From: Ottelia alismoides
Taxonomy: Eukaryota; Streptophyta; Magnoliopsida; Alismatales; Hydrocharitaceae
Assembly: GCA_037367405.1 (NCBI GenBank)
Contig: JAZKJV010002317.1
Location: forward strand, 496,001 to 560,000
Direction of reading: 5' to 3'
Length of the DNA stretch: 64,000 nucleotides
Shown here piece after piece: positions 1 to 11,931 of this stretch (position 1 is its first letter; each line of letters starts with the position of its first letter). The notes below the pieces were generated by a model. The model was given only the letters and a program-made list of their open reading frames with translations. It was not told the origin of the DNA and searched no databases. A program made the translations under genes and the position numbers.

Positions 1-890
1 AAAAGGTGAAATAGCCACCTTCCTAATGGAGGAGGGTGGACGACCACCACTCCCATTAGGAAAGGGAGGCCGTCCCCCGTCTCCACATGGAAGGAGGCTT
101 TCTCTCCTTTCATTATCTCCATGTATTGATGATTTAATTTTGTAATTAAATTGTGTTGATTTATCAACATATATTTAATTTAAATTAAATTAATTGTTGT
201 TGTGTTTTTAGCAACAAATCATGACCATTGAAAGAAACACAAATTAATGTGGACCATTGGATTTGTGTTGACACATGGATTGAGATCCATGGATCCCAAA
301 ATCCTATAAAAGGAGAGGCACGCCATTGCTCTTCTTGACACATAAGTTGAGGCAACAAATCTCTCTCTCTCTCTCATTCTCTCTACACGTCCTCTCTCTT
401 TCTCTCTCATGTGGCCGTCCACCATGGATGCCCTAGAGAGGTTCTCCATCGCCGCGGCATCGTCGTTATGCTGCCCGATGGTTTGCTCGTGGATCTCCAT
501 CTCCTTCGGTGCGCCCCGCTCGTGAAGAAGACATCGGATCTCGTGTGTCGAGATAAGGAGATCCGCCGCTTGGATCATCAACATGGATTGCGAGAAGCAC
601 GCGGTTCATCCCCGCGCTCGCAAGCGTCTCCTCCGTCGGATCGGACTTGAGACAGGAGGTCTCTTTGTTTAGAGACTCAATCGCAACCACGCTTCAAGAG
701 GTAACCCTAGTACTTGTTTGTGGTTTAGACGAAACGATCCGAGAAGTGTTCTTGGATCATGTGGTTTCGTCGCAAGAAAAATTTTAATTTCCGCTGCCTA
801 GAACAACTAGTACGACTAGTCGTTCTTCGTCGTATCCGATACGATGATCACGCTTCCGTGATGCGCTTGAGGATCTAACCATATCCTTCA
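1..890 (+). repeat. 5' LTR of Copia-1 (3' part only)
   Basis: This is the right-hand third of the 5' LTR. It ends with CA at 890, two bases before the primer site. By eye it differs from 7929-8818 by about seven substitutions and three small indels, including a 2 bp change in the CT repeat near 361-376. It contains a TATA box (305-311), a CT-rich tract (360-410) and several short open frames that look like chance frames in a transcribed leader. Confidence 0.9.
305..311 (+). promoter_or_regulatory. TATA box of the Copia-1 5' LTR
   Basis: TATAAAA lies in the context CCTATAAAAGGAG. Transcription would be expected to start roughly 30 bases downstream, near 335-345, just before the CT-rich tract. 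The same motif sits at 8233-8239 in the 3' LTR. Confidence 0.65.
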
Positions 891-892
891 AG

Positions 893-905
893 TGGTATCA
901 GAGCC
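893..905 (+). other. Primer-binding site of Copia-1 (tRNA-iMet)
   Basis: TGGTATCAGAGCC is complementary to the 3' end of plant initiator methionine tRNA. It lies two bases after the LTR end, the usual place for priming minus-strand DNA synthesis. Confidence 0.9.
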
Positions 906-2899
906 AGGTTGGTGGTTTTGGATACGATCCATAAACCGAGGACGACTTGGGTTCATTAGGGTATGCGAAAGTTTTCTTGCATTTCATTTTCGCATCTCTG
1001 TTTTGATATTATTTTCGGCACTGTTTAAATTGTTTAAACACGAAAATATTATTTGGATTTTATTCCCCATTAAATAAGGAAACCGTAGGATCTGAGTTTG
1101 CGTGATTTCGATTCCGTTTGCTCTAGATATGCTCATTTTAGTGAACTTGTATCCACTGTTTCGGGGACTGCGGATCATGACGTAATTAAGATGTTAATTG
1201 CGGATTTGATACGCCTTGAAATGCGTGCAAATCACTTGGGTTCTGTTGTAAATCAAGTTAGCAAACTTTAGAAATTTACTTTGCTTAATTTGGATTTAAA
1301 TTGATTGAGATATGATATTTTTAGTAAGTGAGGGTCACTGCTGAAAATACTTTCCTAATCAAGAACCTAGTGATTGTCATTTAATTAATTAGTGAAATTA
1401 AATTGTTTAATTTCCTGGAATAATTATACATAAATATTTGTGAAATATTTGATGATAATTATGTCCTTAAATGACTTTGCCCTAACCTACAAATGATTAG
1501 ATGTGATCTAGATCAAGATTGGTTACATGATCTACATGATCAACATTCCAACAAACATGTTGCTTGAATAGGACTTGGGATTTGTTTAGCAAATCTCATT
1601 ATAATGTTAATCAAAAATGTTTTGATTATTACTATATGGTACAATTTCGGTTGAAGAACCGATGATCATCTCAAGTACAAATTAATCAATTTGGCTTTAT
1701 CCTTTCCCGAGGCGGATATGGTGCCTAGTCGGAGAGCATTGGGGTTGCGGGTTGCAACGTATGTGGTCCGTCCCACTCTCGTCGGTACTGGCCATGACAG
1801 CGGGTAGGGCCGGGATAATGTCCGAGGGATTAAGATGTATTTTTCTAATTATTAAAATTCGAAATAATACGTATTTGAGATAATACCATTATTCAAGTAA
1901 CTATTAAAATGTTTGTTGGATATTAATTGGATCATTAATTTAATATGATTAGATTAATTGGAATCCAATTAAGATTGAAATACTCTAATATGATTAGAGT
2001 TAATAATTCCCTTGGAAGAATTAATTATGTGAATGTGATTCACGATAATTAATTAAAATTTGAATATGAGGTGGAGGATCACATAAGTGACATCCGTGGT
2101 CTCCCGTCAAGGCGAAGGGTTCCGTCACCAGGGATTGTATGTGGGAGACGCCTGTCCGAAGTGACAGCTCCTGTATGCAAGCGCATCTGGATCGGACTCT
2201 TTGCTTCTCGAAAGAGTAAGGCCGTATACGTAGTGACCCCAATATCGGATCCTCATATTATTGGGGCGATATTGGATTGCGTATAGCGAGTACTATTCCT
2301 GTTGACGGTTGGTTCAATTAACGACGGGTCAACATCGCCTTAGGGGTGGTGGGCTCGGGTGTTAAAGACCGAATTGGGAAATGCAAGTTGGACTTGCAAA
2401 GCGGAATGTGTTCCCGCTTCTTTTTATTCGAGTTGCAGATTCTCATATTATTGGGATGTAACAAAGATAAGGAAGGAGATCCCAGATCTTGTTGAGATAT
2501 AATGGTAAGTATATCTCTTACATTGAAAGTGATTAAGGGAATGAACTTTCAATGTTGACAAGGCAAGACAACTTTGATATAAAATCCTAAATCAAAGTAA
2601 AATATATATATTTATATATTTATGCAATTTTCTTATTTCAGATAATCCTTCATTAAAACCCACTCAATGATATACTCAATAATAACCAGTGAAATATCTT
2701 GGATTGGACTCATGATCCAGATATTGTACTTGCAGTTGGACACATAATGTATGTGGTTGCAATGAGCAAGTTTCCTCATAATAATGAGGAATGACAATTA
2801 AATAGATAATAAGACTACAACCCTAGGGTTTGTATGTCTCTATAGTCTTGATCTCTCATCGGATGTACTTTGGAAGTGACATGTCGATGATGATCGCAA
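906..2899 (+). other. Long untranslated leader of Copia-1
   Basis: About 2 kb between the primer site and the first gag-like stretch has no credible coding frame. It is AT-rich, with more GC-rich islands at about 1720-1830 and 2070-2420. The second island contains small hairpins, for example GCGGAA...TTCCCGC near 2400-2418. Long leaders of this kind are known in BARE-type Copia elements, where packaging and translation signals lie. The role here is inferred from position only. Confidence 0.6.
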
Positions 2900-3260
2900 T
2901 TGTCAAATAATCCTTATAAAATTTATGAAGATATTCTGGCATACATATGTGCTCTTGACATTTAACATGAATGAGATGGTTCACTGCATCATGCAGAATG
3001 GTGGCTCTATAAGAGATGATGTATTCAAATTGTTTGAATACCTACCTGAACCTATGTTTTAAGAGTTTAGATGGATGTAGATGATGAGTGTCATCATTCT
3101 ACTATCTATACTCTGGTCATTCATGAAGCTTCATAATATTCATATTGTATGAATTTAATGAAGCATGTATAAATGTTGAAATGCTCTTGCATAAGAGATC
3201 CTTAGTCTTAAGCAATAGTTGCTTATAGATAAAGGGAGCGCAGTGGAAGCATGGGTTGGA
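2900..3260 (+). pseudogene. gag: gag remnant of Copia-1
   Basis: Around 2968-3058 the + strand reads a stretch with the pattern QNGGSIRDDVFKLFEYL. It resembles the UBN2-type Copia gag motif (a Met/Gly-Ser core, then (E/D)HV-x-K-x2-x-Y-L). Stop codons follow immediately, and a weak match to the next gag segment appears near 3140-3180 in another frame. No zinc knuckle is visible. Gag would form the particle shell, but this copy cannot encode it. The assignment rests on a short motif and on its position upstream of integrase. Confidence 0.4.
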
Positions 3261-3884
3261 CCCGAATAAGAAGTATGGTCAAAGAGTTGACTATACATCT
3301 ATGACTTCCATATGTCATCCGAAGAGTTGGATGAATGCCAATACTGCAATAAGGTGATGTGTTGATAGTATGACTATCAAGTCTATCTAGAATCCTTAGA
3401 GAAGGACTCGGATGGAGCATCGGATTAATCTACATAAATCATTGATAAGATAAAGTCAAATAATTGTATCTCAATCTTCTGATGACATTTGCAATAGGTT
3501 GCATATGTTTTAGAAGACTGAAAAATTTGATCTTAAAGGTTTATAGTTATCCACATGGATATTGATGCAATTGTTGCAACAATCTCTGTTGGATTGATAG
3601 ACTTGTTAATTTCAGTGGGAGAGTCCTTAGTCTTAGAGAATGTCTCTATGACCTAGATATAAGAATACACTCATTGTTTGTTTCTAAATGTTAGAAATGA
3701 ACATGAATCTGAGATAGAACTATCATAAAGAGTTATGGTGTATATATTTCAGATAGTAATCTAATAATCTAGTGGACTTCACTAAATTAGAAAATTAATG
3801 AATGGTTCATTAACATTTCTAAATACTGAAATTAAACCTTAAGATCAATAGGAGGATGAAGATCATTTGACAATGATCTAGCAT

Positions 3885-4420
3885 CAAGCCTTGGACGTTT
3901 GCCTATTGATTTGATCAATAGACTAGTAAGAGATGAAACTTTAGAATGTCTAAAATTTCAAAACTTACATACTTATGAATATTGTATTCAAAGAAAAATG
4001 TCCAATACACCCTTCTTAGAGAAAGGTGTAAGATGTCAAGGTATTCATGATCTCATACATATTGATGTATGTAGATCATCTATATCATAGTAAACATTAT
4101 GGATATGTGATATCTGTTGATGATTATGTATGATATGAGATTTCTTCTCTTCACCTAAGAAACCTTTGAAATGTTCAAAGATTTCATTATTTTTGGTTTA
4201 GAACCAAAGTTTGAAGGAAGATAAAATGAATTTGATCTAATCTAGGTAGCAAGTACCTACTAGATAAATTCAAAGAATACCTTATAGAGATATGAATATC
4301 GCTTCTATCTCAATCCTCCTAACACACCTTAACTCAATAGAGTTATAGGTAGATACAATTGGATCATGTGTGACATGATCTTATCAATGATGAATTTTAG
4401 CATAATTATCCCTTAGTTTC
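3885..4420 (+). pseudogene. Integrase remnant of Copia-1
   Basis: 3899-4090 encodes a GAG-pre-integrase type segment with YCIQRKM in the C-x2-C-like position and LIHIDVC, the region holding the first catalytic Asp. Downstream pieces match the integrase core in several frames. The second catalytic site reads SNLGSKY where the family has a S-D-x-G-G-E-Y pattern. The third reads NRVIGRYN where the family has a Glu after N-G-x-A. So two of the three acidic residues needed for strand transfer are gone, in addition to in-frame stops. This copy could not integrate itself. Confidence 0.7.
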
Positions 4421-4859
4421 CAGGTATATATGTGTAGTAGAGACTACAATGTATATCCTTAATAAGGTTCCATGCAAGATGGAATCTAGCACTTGAGAGT
4501 GCTGCTTCATTAGGAAAATAAAGGATGGTATTGGATACCTACTTTATGACCTTGAGATTCTTGAAATATCTCATCTCTGAGAATGTGATTCTTGGAGGTT
4601 GAGACTCTTGAGAATCAAGATGAAAATGAAGTGTAGGAACTCATTTAATCTTGAAAAGATAATGAGGCTCCTAAAAATTGGAAACTAAAAGGATAATTGA
4701 AGATGAAACACTAAAACCTCTTCAAATAAGTTTGAGGATGGATTCCATGTGTCAGAGAAATCTGACAATGATCGAACTTCATGTGATGAAGCTTCTGAAG
4801 ATCATAGCATGGATAGATGGATGTTAGCAATAAAAGTCTAATGTAGACTTCATGTACAA

Positions 4860-6160
4860 GTGTTGTATATGGACCCTCGAGGATCCACCTATATGGGTAA
4901 GACCCGTAAAGGTGTAAATGGATCTTCAAGAGAAAGGGAACCTGATGAGAAGGTACATACCTTCAAAGCATAGTTCGTAGCAATGAGCTACACATGGAAG
5001 AGAAGACATTGCTTGCAATGAGACTTGCTTTTCGGTGAACATGCTTAAAATCATCAGAATATTGCTAACCTTAGCTACACAACTTGACTATTGCATCTTC
5101 AAGATGTAAGTCCAGATTGCATTCCTCTATGAATATCTCTCTGAGGATATTCACATGAAGTAGCCCCAGGGCTTCATGGTTGAGGAAAGCAAGGTGTGCA
5201 AGATAAGGAATCCATCTGAGGACTCAAATAAGCTTCTTTGAGTTGGACCATAAGATTTGATGGAATTATAATTGTTATGATTTCAGATAGAATCTTGATA
5301 AGCCATGTGAAGCTTAGTGGGAGTGCCTTTGTGTTCATCTTGCTGAATGTAGATGATATCCTGATCATTTAAAATGATATAAGATTAATAATAAGTGTTT
5401 TATTCTCTGGTTATTCCATATCTTGAAATATGATTTCAAAGATACCTCTTAGATCTTCGTTCTGAAGTTGTTCAGAAGCCAAGAGAAGAGGATAATTGGA
5501 CTGTCACATTTGTAGCATACCTTGGACATATTCTATTCATAGAAATTCCAAGAAAGGCTTCTAACCCTTAAGATATGGTACTGACCTATCTTAAGGGATA
5601 GCACCTCAAAGAGTTGAGGAAGTAAATGCTACAACTACTTGCACTTGTGCATTAGTTACGAGAAGCTGAGTGTATGCTAGAGTGTACAAATACCAGATGT
5701 CTGTCATGCAGTGGGAGTAGTAAATTGTTACTAATCCTACTGTAGAGATAAAACACTTGATTGCAGTAATAACAAAATCTTCATAGATGAGGAGATTTTT
5801 GAGATAGTAATCTCAAAGTCTTATCTTCAAAAGTTTAAGACCATGTAGATAGTGATCTATAAAGGTCTAAACTTTAGATACCTTAGGAGATAGAGATCTC
5901 CGGGAATGAAGGTATTCTAATAAGGATTATGGGGATACTGGTTATGATGTCAGGGACACTGTAACCAACTAGATTGAGTATTGGTTGCATGAGATGCAAC
6001 ATTCGCATTAGATGCGAGCACTGTTACTGGGGATATGCAAGTGCCGTAAAAGGACTTGGCGTAGTCTCGCGGGAACAGAGTGACTGATCAGCTTACCTAG
6101 CTATTTTCTTAATAGTCTATGATTGTCACATGAGTGCGGGTTTAAATGATTAGCCCATTA
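4860..6160 (+). pseudogene. Reverse transcriptase / RNase H remnant of Copia-1
   Basis: Copia RT pieces follow each other on +: a KVHTFKA segment near 4950-4970, PQGFM near 5165-5180, and the active-site region at 5346-5357. The latter reads N-V-D-D instead of Y-V-D-D. A match to the segment before the RNase H domain (CTNTRCLSC-like) lies near 5670-5700. There are many stops and frame changes over 1.3 kb, so no functional enzyme can be made. The order RT then RNase H after integrase is diagnostic of Copia rather than Gypsy. Confidence 0.75.
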
Positions 6161-6175
6161 ATGGCTCTTTGGGCT

Positions 6176-6185
6176 AGTGGGAGAT
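6176..6185 (+). other. Polypurine tract of Copia-1
   Basis: AGTGGGAGAT lies directly before the LTR start TGTTGG. It is the usual priming site for plus-strand synthesis, and its position fixes the 3' LTR start at 6186. Confidence 0.85.
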
Positions 6186-6889
6186 TGTTGGAAATGCGAG
6201 CCCACGGCGAGCCATTATGCAATAAATGTTATTGCAATTCACTCCTTAATCTGAAATGAAGAATACATAATTTGCATAATAGGTCCCTTAGTACAATTAG
6301 GGTTATGTACCATGGCCATCTTGATGATCATACAGCTGTTGATTCAACTATTGAATCATAGAGGCTGGTGCTTGGGTGAATATCTAAAGAGTTAGATTGA
6401 GGACTCATCAAGCACCGTCAAATGATTGTTAAGAGATGATCTCCAGCCTGAGTAGGAGATGGCAATCCTTATCTCTGAAGGCTGATATCTGACCGACCTC
6501 TTGATGCAGGTCCTCTGCATAGGAATAGAGATTCGGAGGTGTCAGATTAGTTAGGTCAAAGAGTTGACTTAACGAGATCGAGATAACCAAAGTCCTATAT
6601 CATATGCTGTCATGATATAGGCACGCATCCTCTGACCGGAGACAGATGTGTTGCTATATGTCTAAGTATGTACATTTGGCAGACCAATAGGTTGATGACC
6701 TAATCAAGGTCTATACACCGGCGCGCTGGTGTGCATATAAGGGCATATGAGTAATACGATCTCTCAAAGGGATCATACATGTTCAGTTACTGAACCGGAA
6801 GACATGAGCTCACTCATGAGATATTGGGAAGAATCAAATTCCGTGCGCACGGTCGTCTCGCTTTGAAAGCTTGACTGAATTTGTAGGTT

Positions 6890-6968
6890 TGATATATACT
6901 TTTGGAAAGTATATGATCAAGACCTAGGTATGATATATGCTTTTGGAAAGTATATGATCAATACCGAC
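6890..6968 (+). repeat. 41 bp tandem duplication inside the LTR
   Basis: TGATATATACTTTTGGAAAG (6890) recurs at 6931 as TGATATATGCTTTTGGAAAG, and both copies are followed by TATATGATCAA. Each copy contains the dyad TATACTTTTGGAAAGTATA, so the RNA could form two adjacent stem-loops. Confidence 0.85.
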
Positions 6969-8232
6969 TCCCAATGATCGAATGAGAAACTTACTGATAA
7001 AACCATGAAGTAGACAGTATAAAGTTGATCGAATACTTCGGGTTTAGTCCGAGTCTTCCAGTATGCAGGATGTACAGGTATTGGGAATACCTGAGGGTGA
7101 TGTGATCATAAACGATTGTATAACCATGACGCTTCCATTCCTAGGGAGTGATGAAACGGGTTTGGATTTTAGTGACTCCTCTCAGTAGAGAAGTAATATG
7201 ATCTTGGTCCAAGTGTTGGACATTGATCTGAATGTGATTCAGATGCAATAAGAAGATTAGATTTACGGTCTTGATTTAATCAAGCATCTATGGGAGGCCC
7301 GCGATCTGGATTTGAGATATGATCTCAATATCCATGTCACTATACGTGGAACAATACAATCGCCCTGTCCTTATCTCCAATTATTCGCGAAGAAAGCGCA
7401 TTATCCTTGAAAGAGTTCATGGATAATTCTATTGTTGATATATGTATCCTAGCATTGAGAATATGGATAATTAAATGTGATTTAATTATCATGATTAATA
7501 TGAATTTAATTCATATTATAAAGAGATCTATCTTAGATAATTAGATTATCAAAGATGTAAGTAATATGAATATGATTCATATTATTTGGACACAAGAGAA
7601 TAGAGATCCAAAATGATTAAATGTGATTTAATCATCATGGATATGAATAATGTGGATAGCAATATCCACATTAATCAAATATATTATAAATGTGATTTAT
7701 AATATATAAGAGAGAGATGTTTGTAATTTACATTTGTTAATTAAATGTTAATGTGAATTGGATTCACATTGGACATTAAATTGAAAATGTAATTTACATT
7801 TTGTTTTGGGTCGTGAATGTGATTCACAAATTTTTAATGGCATGATTGCAATGTTCACAAAATAAATTGGATTTATTTTTTGTGAAATAATTTGCAACAA
7901 AAGTTGTTGCAAATAATGGAGATTACATAAAAGGTGAAATAGCCACCTTCCTAATGGAGGAGGGTGGACGGCCACCACTCCCATTAGGAAAGGGAGGCCG
8001 TCCCCCCTCTCCACATGGAAGGAGGCTTTCTCTCCTTTCATTATCTCCATGTATTGATGATTTAATTTTGTAATTAAATTGTGTTGATTTATCAACATAT
8101 ATTTAATTTAAATTAAATTAATTGTTGTTGTGTTTTTAGCAACAAATCATGACCATTGAAAGAAACACAAATTAATGTGGACCATTGGATTTGTGTTGAC
8201 ACATGGATTGAGATCCATGGATCCCAAAATCC

Positions 8233-8239
8233 TATAAAA
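8233..8239 (+). promoter_or_regulatory. TATA box of the Copia-1 3' LTR
   Basis: TATAAAA, identical in context to 305-311. As the 3' LTR copy it could drive read-out transcription into 8600-8820 and beyond. Confidence 0.5.
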
Positions 8240-8818
8240 GGAGAGGCACCCCATTGCTCTTCTTGACACATAAGTTGAGGCAACAAATCTCTCTCTCTCT
8301 CTCTCATTCTCTCTACACGTCCTCTCTCTTTCTCTCTCATGTGGCCGTCCACCATGGATGCCCTAGAGAGGTTCTCCATCGCCGCGGCATCGTCGTTATG
8401 CTGCCCGATGGTTTGCTCGTGGATCTCCATCTCCTTCGGTGCGCCCCGCTCGTGAAGAAGACATCGGATCTCGTGTGTCGAGATCAGGAGATCCGCCGCT
8501 TGGATCATCAACATGGATTGCGAGAAGCACACGGTTCATCCTGCGCTCGCAAGCGTCTCCTCCGTCGGATCGGACTTGAGACAGGAGGTCTCTTTGTTTA
8601 GAGACTCAATCGCAACCACGCTTCAAGAGGTAACCCTAGTACTTGTTTGTGGTTTAGACGAAACGATCCGAGAAGTGTTCTTGGATCATGTGGTTTCGTC
8701 GCAAGAAAAATTTTAATTTCCGCTGCCTAGAACAACTAGTACGACTAGTCGTTCTTCGTCGTATCCGATACGATGATCATGTTCCGTGATGCGCTTGAGG
8801 ATCTAACCATATCCTTCA

Positions 8819-10945
8819 GGGTTACCCATTTCTTTATAATAATAATAAGAATAATACCTCATTAAACAACGCTCTTTACGCAAATTTTTATAATCATATT
8901 TAATTGCCCAAGTCATTCCCACCTATTCATGGTTGGTCATTTGTTCGTTAATTAGACTATGATAGACCGACAATAAAATCGATCTTCATGTTTTTATTAA
9001 ACTTGATGTGTTCAATAAGTCGGCTTAGGAGGCCGCATATGCGGTCGCATATGTGGAGGCGGCCCCCGTACCGCACTGAGTATGCTATACTCGGTTAATA
9101 TGTGGGTTAGGGGGTATACTCGGTCGAGTAAACCGCATATGCGACCGCATATGTACTAGAGATAACTATTTGCTTCTCCGCCATCTTCTCGACTTCCACA
9201 TGGGTTGCTCCTCCACCATCCTTTTCTCCTCTGCCAAGGTTTGTTGATTGATCTATTTAGCTCTAAATCTCTCCATATTTTAAGATTTAGCAGCAACGAA
9301 TTTCTATTTTTTAGATTCTCCAATGACAGCTCTAACTTTTACATTATCTCATAACTACATGAATATCGAATAAATTACATGTGTATCTTATATTTTTTTG
9401 AGGATAAAATGAATATAGATGCCATATTTGCATGGATGCATAGAACAAATTGCATATATTTTATTTAAATGGTTGACTTTTTTAATATTTGACTTTCAGT
9501 AGACTAATACAACATTTACTTAAATATGAAGGTTCATGGTTGTGTTTACTAACAAAGTTACACATTCAAAAAAAGGTTACCTTCTTATTTGGACAAATAT
9601 CCACCATTTTTTTCTATCTTCAATCAATTTACAACATTTTTTACTCTCTCCACCGTTAACATCTTTGTTTTTTTTGGAAATGGATGACCTTTGAAAATGC
9701 TTTAGTTGATATACATTGTAAAATAAAGTCTTCACTTCATATTTCTTTTATGTTATATTTTTTAGACATAAATATCTAATGTTTGAAATTATTGTTATAT
9801 TTTTAATTATTTTAATTAAAATAATAGAAACTGCATAATCTGCATATACTTCCGCCTACCCACTTACTCGCTCCAGACCGCCTGACCGAACGAATACTGC
9901 ATACCTACTTTCTGAACCTTGCCTGATATTACGAAAGTATCTTTGAATGAATTATAATCTAACCTCCTTCTTAAACCATCCAATCCCCAATCTTCGATTA
10001 ATTCACAGTTATAAAGTGATAATAATTATGGTTATTGAAAAATCCACTCTCTTCTTAATTTAACACATTGATCTAACCAACCATATAATCAACTAAACCA
10101 TTCGATTAGTATGTCTGTACCCCTTTAGTTGATTAGTAGGATGATCAATCGATTGGTTAAGGACTACCAATTGGCTACTGGAATCCACCATCAAATTTAT
10201 TGGGCAAGGGACCAAAATCTCTTATCTGCTCGCACCTACATGCCCATACATCTATGTCCATTTTACGGTCCAAGTAATTAGTCATATAAGGTTCAACTCA
10301 ATCAGTTAGTACTAGCTGACTTTCAATTAATCGATTTATCAATGGTCCATTTAATAAACATGATTAATCAATGGACCATCTGTTTTGTAAATATGCTCAA
10401 TTCACTTTGAACAAAGATATTTAAATTGTATGCATGCTGAAGAAGACAATTTTACAAAACTTTATGTAAAAAGAGAATTTTTGTGAAAGTCCCCCTGGGG
10501 TTCTCTCAAAATTTTACTTACCATTTATCTCTTTTTTAGCAAGTTTCCCATAATTATGGGTCTTGTAAAATTTACAATTCAATTCACAGCCACTATATTT
10601 TTGATCTGGCCTACAATAAGAAGGTATCCAGCTGAATGGTGACTTACTCAATACACTAACATTTGCCAAATTTACTCAGGCTACGAGACATTGTTCCTAC
10701 AATTCGACCCCCTTTAAAAGTAGTCGTGAACCAAAAAACCTTTTCCCACATTAACTATGGTCAACTACATGGATACTTTGCGTCAATTTAGATCTATCTT
10801 GGGTCATTCTCATGCTTAGATCCAAATAATTACGTTTGAAGTGTCTCATTCCGACACTTTTTGGGCCTTCCTCACCCTCTCTTAGCCATCTCAACATCCT
10901 AAATCTCGCATCTTTTAATTGCTGCATCAACCGCCCTCCTTTGTA
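8819..10945. other. Intergenic AT-rich DNA, no gene seen
   Basis: Both strands are full of stops. A GC-richer block at 9020-9160 holds the palindromic cluster listed separately. The CT-rich stretch 9170-9240 resembles the sequence just downstream of the comparable GCATATGC motifs near 58000-58500, so this may be the remnant of a related hAT element. Around 10080-10390 there are dispersed words such as ATCAATGG and CAATCGATTGGT. Nothing else is recognised. Confidence 0.5.
9033..9155. repeat. Palindromic GCATATGC cluster
   Basis: CCGCATATGCGGTCGCATATG (9033-9053) and ACCGCATATGCGACCGCATATG (9132-9153) are two copies of a double palindrome about 100 bp apart. Each consists of CGCATATGCG followed at once by a second CGCATATG. 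Similar words occur near 57965-58050 beside the hAT relic, suggesting terminal or subterminal transposon DNA. Confidence 0.6.
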
Positions 10946-11009
10946 ATTTTTTTGAAGCCAAAAAGGGGGGAGACAATCTTAGGTGTTCACCCCAATGTAT
11001 TAGAAATAA

Positions 11010-11931
11010 TTAAAAGCAGAGAAGGAAAAGAACAAAAGAGGGCGCTCTAGCCACAAGCCACAAGCGCAACTGCCCGGAGGCACGAATACAGACGTTCTCC
11101 CTGTAAAACATATGCCCAGAAAATAACAGCTTGTTTCTGGCCAGCCAAACAGACCAGACCATCGACAACGGTTGCAGCAACTCAGACTTCGGCTGGTTTC
11201 TGGCCGCGATCAACCCCCCGCAAAAGTCCTCTACGCTCGTCCTTCCGACCCAACCAAGGTCTGGGACCGCCCAGATAGGTAGCACCGTCGGACAGGAGAA
11301 GAAAAGATGTTCCGGAGTCTCGATCCCCCCATCGCATAGCAGGCACCTGTTAGAGACCGTCCCAAGTAATCTAGCGCAACGGTCCCGCGTCATTAGCCTC
11401 TTCCTCCTGAACAACCAAAAGAAAAAAGCAATCCTCATAGGGAGGCCCAGGCCCAGAGGAAAGCACAGTCTCTAACCAAATCAGGTGACAGGGAGGGAGA
11501 CGGCCTGCAGATCGCCGAGTAAGCCCCCTTCACAGAGAAGTGACTTGCACGCCAAGCCCAGTGGTCACGACCCAGGGAGGGCCCCAGAGCGTCACGAAGA
11601 GCGTCAAGCAACTGCTAAAACTCCTCCAGACGCTAGTCGGAGAAGCCTGAGCGGAAAGCCGGCATCCAGTTACCATCCACCTAGCAACAAGCAACCCGAG
11701 CCTCCTGGTCAGCCGCCAATGCGCAGAGGCGAGGGAAGTGCAGGGAAAGCGCTCCCCCGTTCGTCCAGTCGTCTCTCCAGAAAGCGAAGCGCGAGCCGTC
11801 CCCAAGCACAGGCCTGAATATCGTCCGAAAGTTGATGGAAAGAGAGAGAATGGCCCTCCAGAGCGGGCCACCCACCGCAACCCCCCTAGGAGCCGCCCTA
11901 AGCCCCCGTAGATCCGCCGGAGCAGACTGCA
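11010..11931 (-). pseudogene. L1 C-terminal region with zf-RVT domain
   Basis: 11530-11956 gives poorly kept C-terminal sequence in overlapping frames. 11010-11438 encodes a zf-RVT type domain with CLLCDGG and PEHLFFSCPT, giving a Cys-x2-Cys...His...Cys pattern, preceded by an FFFWLF segment. This domain sits at the C-terminus of plant L1 ORF2 proteins. It precedes the 3' untranslated part and the A-run. Confidence 0.8.

Larger units (their letters stand above)
1..8818 (+). mobile_element. Copia-1: long-LTR Copia retrotransposon, 5' end outside window
   Basis: Bases 1-890 and 7929-8818 are near-identical direct repeats. The first is followed by an iMet primer site (893-905). The second belongs to a 2.63 kb LTR preceded by a purine tract (6176-6185). 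The LTR begins TGTTGGAAAT and ends ATATCCTTCA. These limits define one LTR element whose first ~1.74 kb is missing from the window, for a full size near 10.5 kb. Relics of gag, integrase, reverse transcriptase and RNase H occur in Copia order on +, all broken by stops and frame changes. LTR length, the ~2 kb leader and the LTR start resemble the BARE/Angela group; that placement is inference. The compared LTR parts differ at only about ten places, so the insertion looks far younger than the coding decay. Confidence 0.9.
6186..8818 (+). repeat. 3' LTR of Copia-1 (2633 bp)
   Basis: The LTR runs from TGTTGGA to TCCTTCA. It is strongly AT-rich around 7400-7930, where repeats of CATATTA, TTAATCAT and similar words form many small hairpins. 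It contains the full-length counterpart of bases 1-890 at 7929-8818, with a TATA box at 8233-8239. The base sequence after the end is GGGTT; the matching upstream target site lies outside the window. Confidence 0.9.

Noticed and set aside
9030..9155. Short regularly spaced repeats as a CRISPR-like array
   Set aside because: Only two units, palindromic, in plant nuclear DNA with no cas genes.
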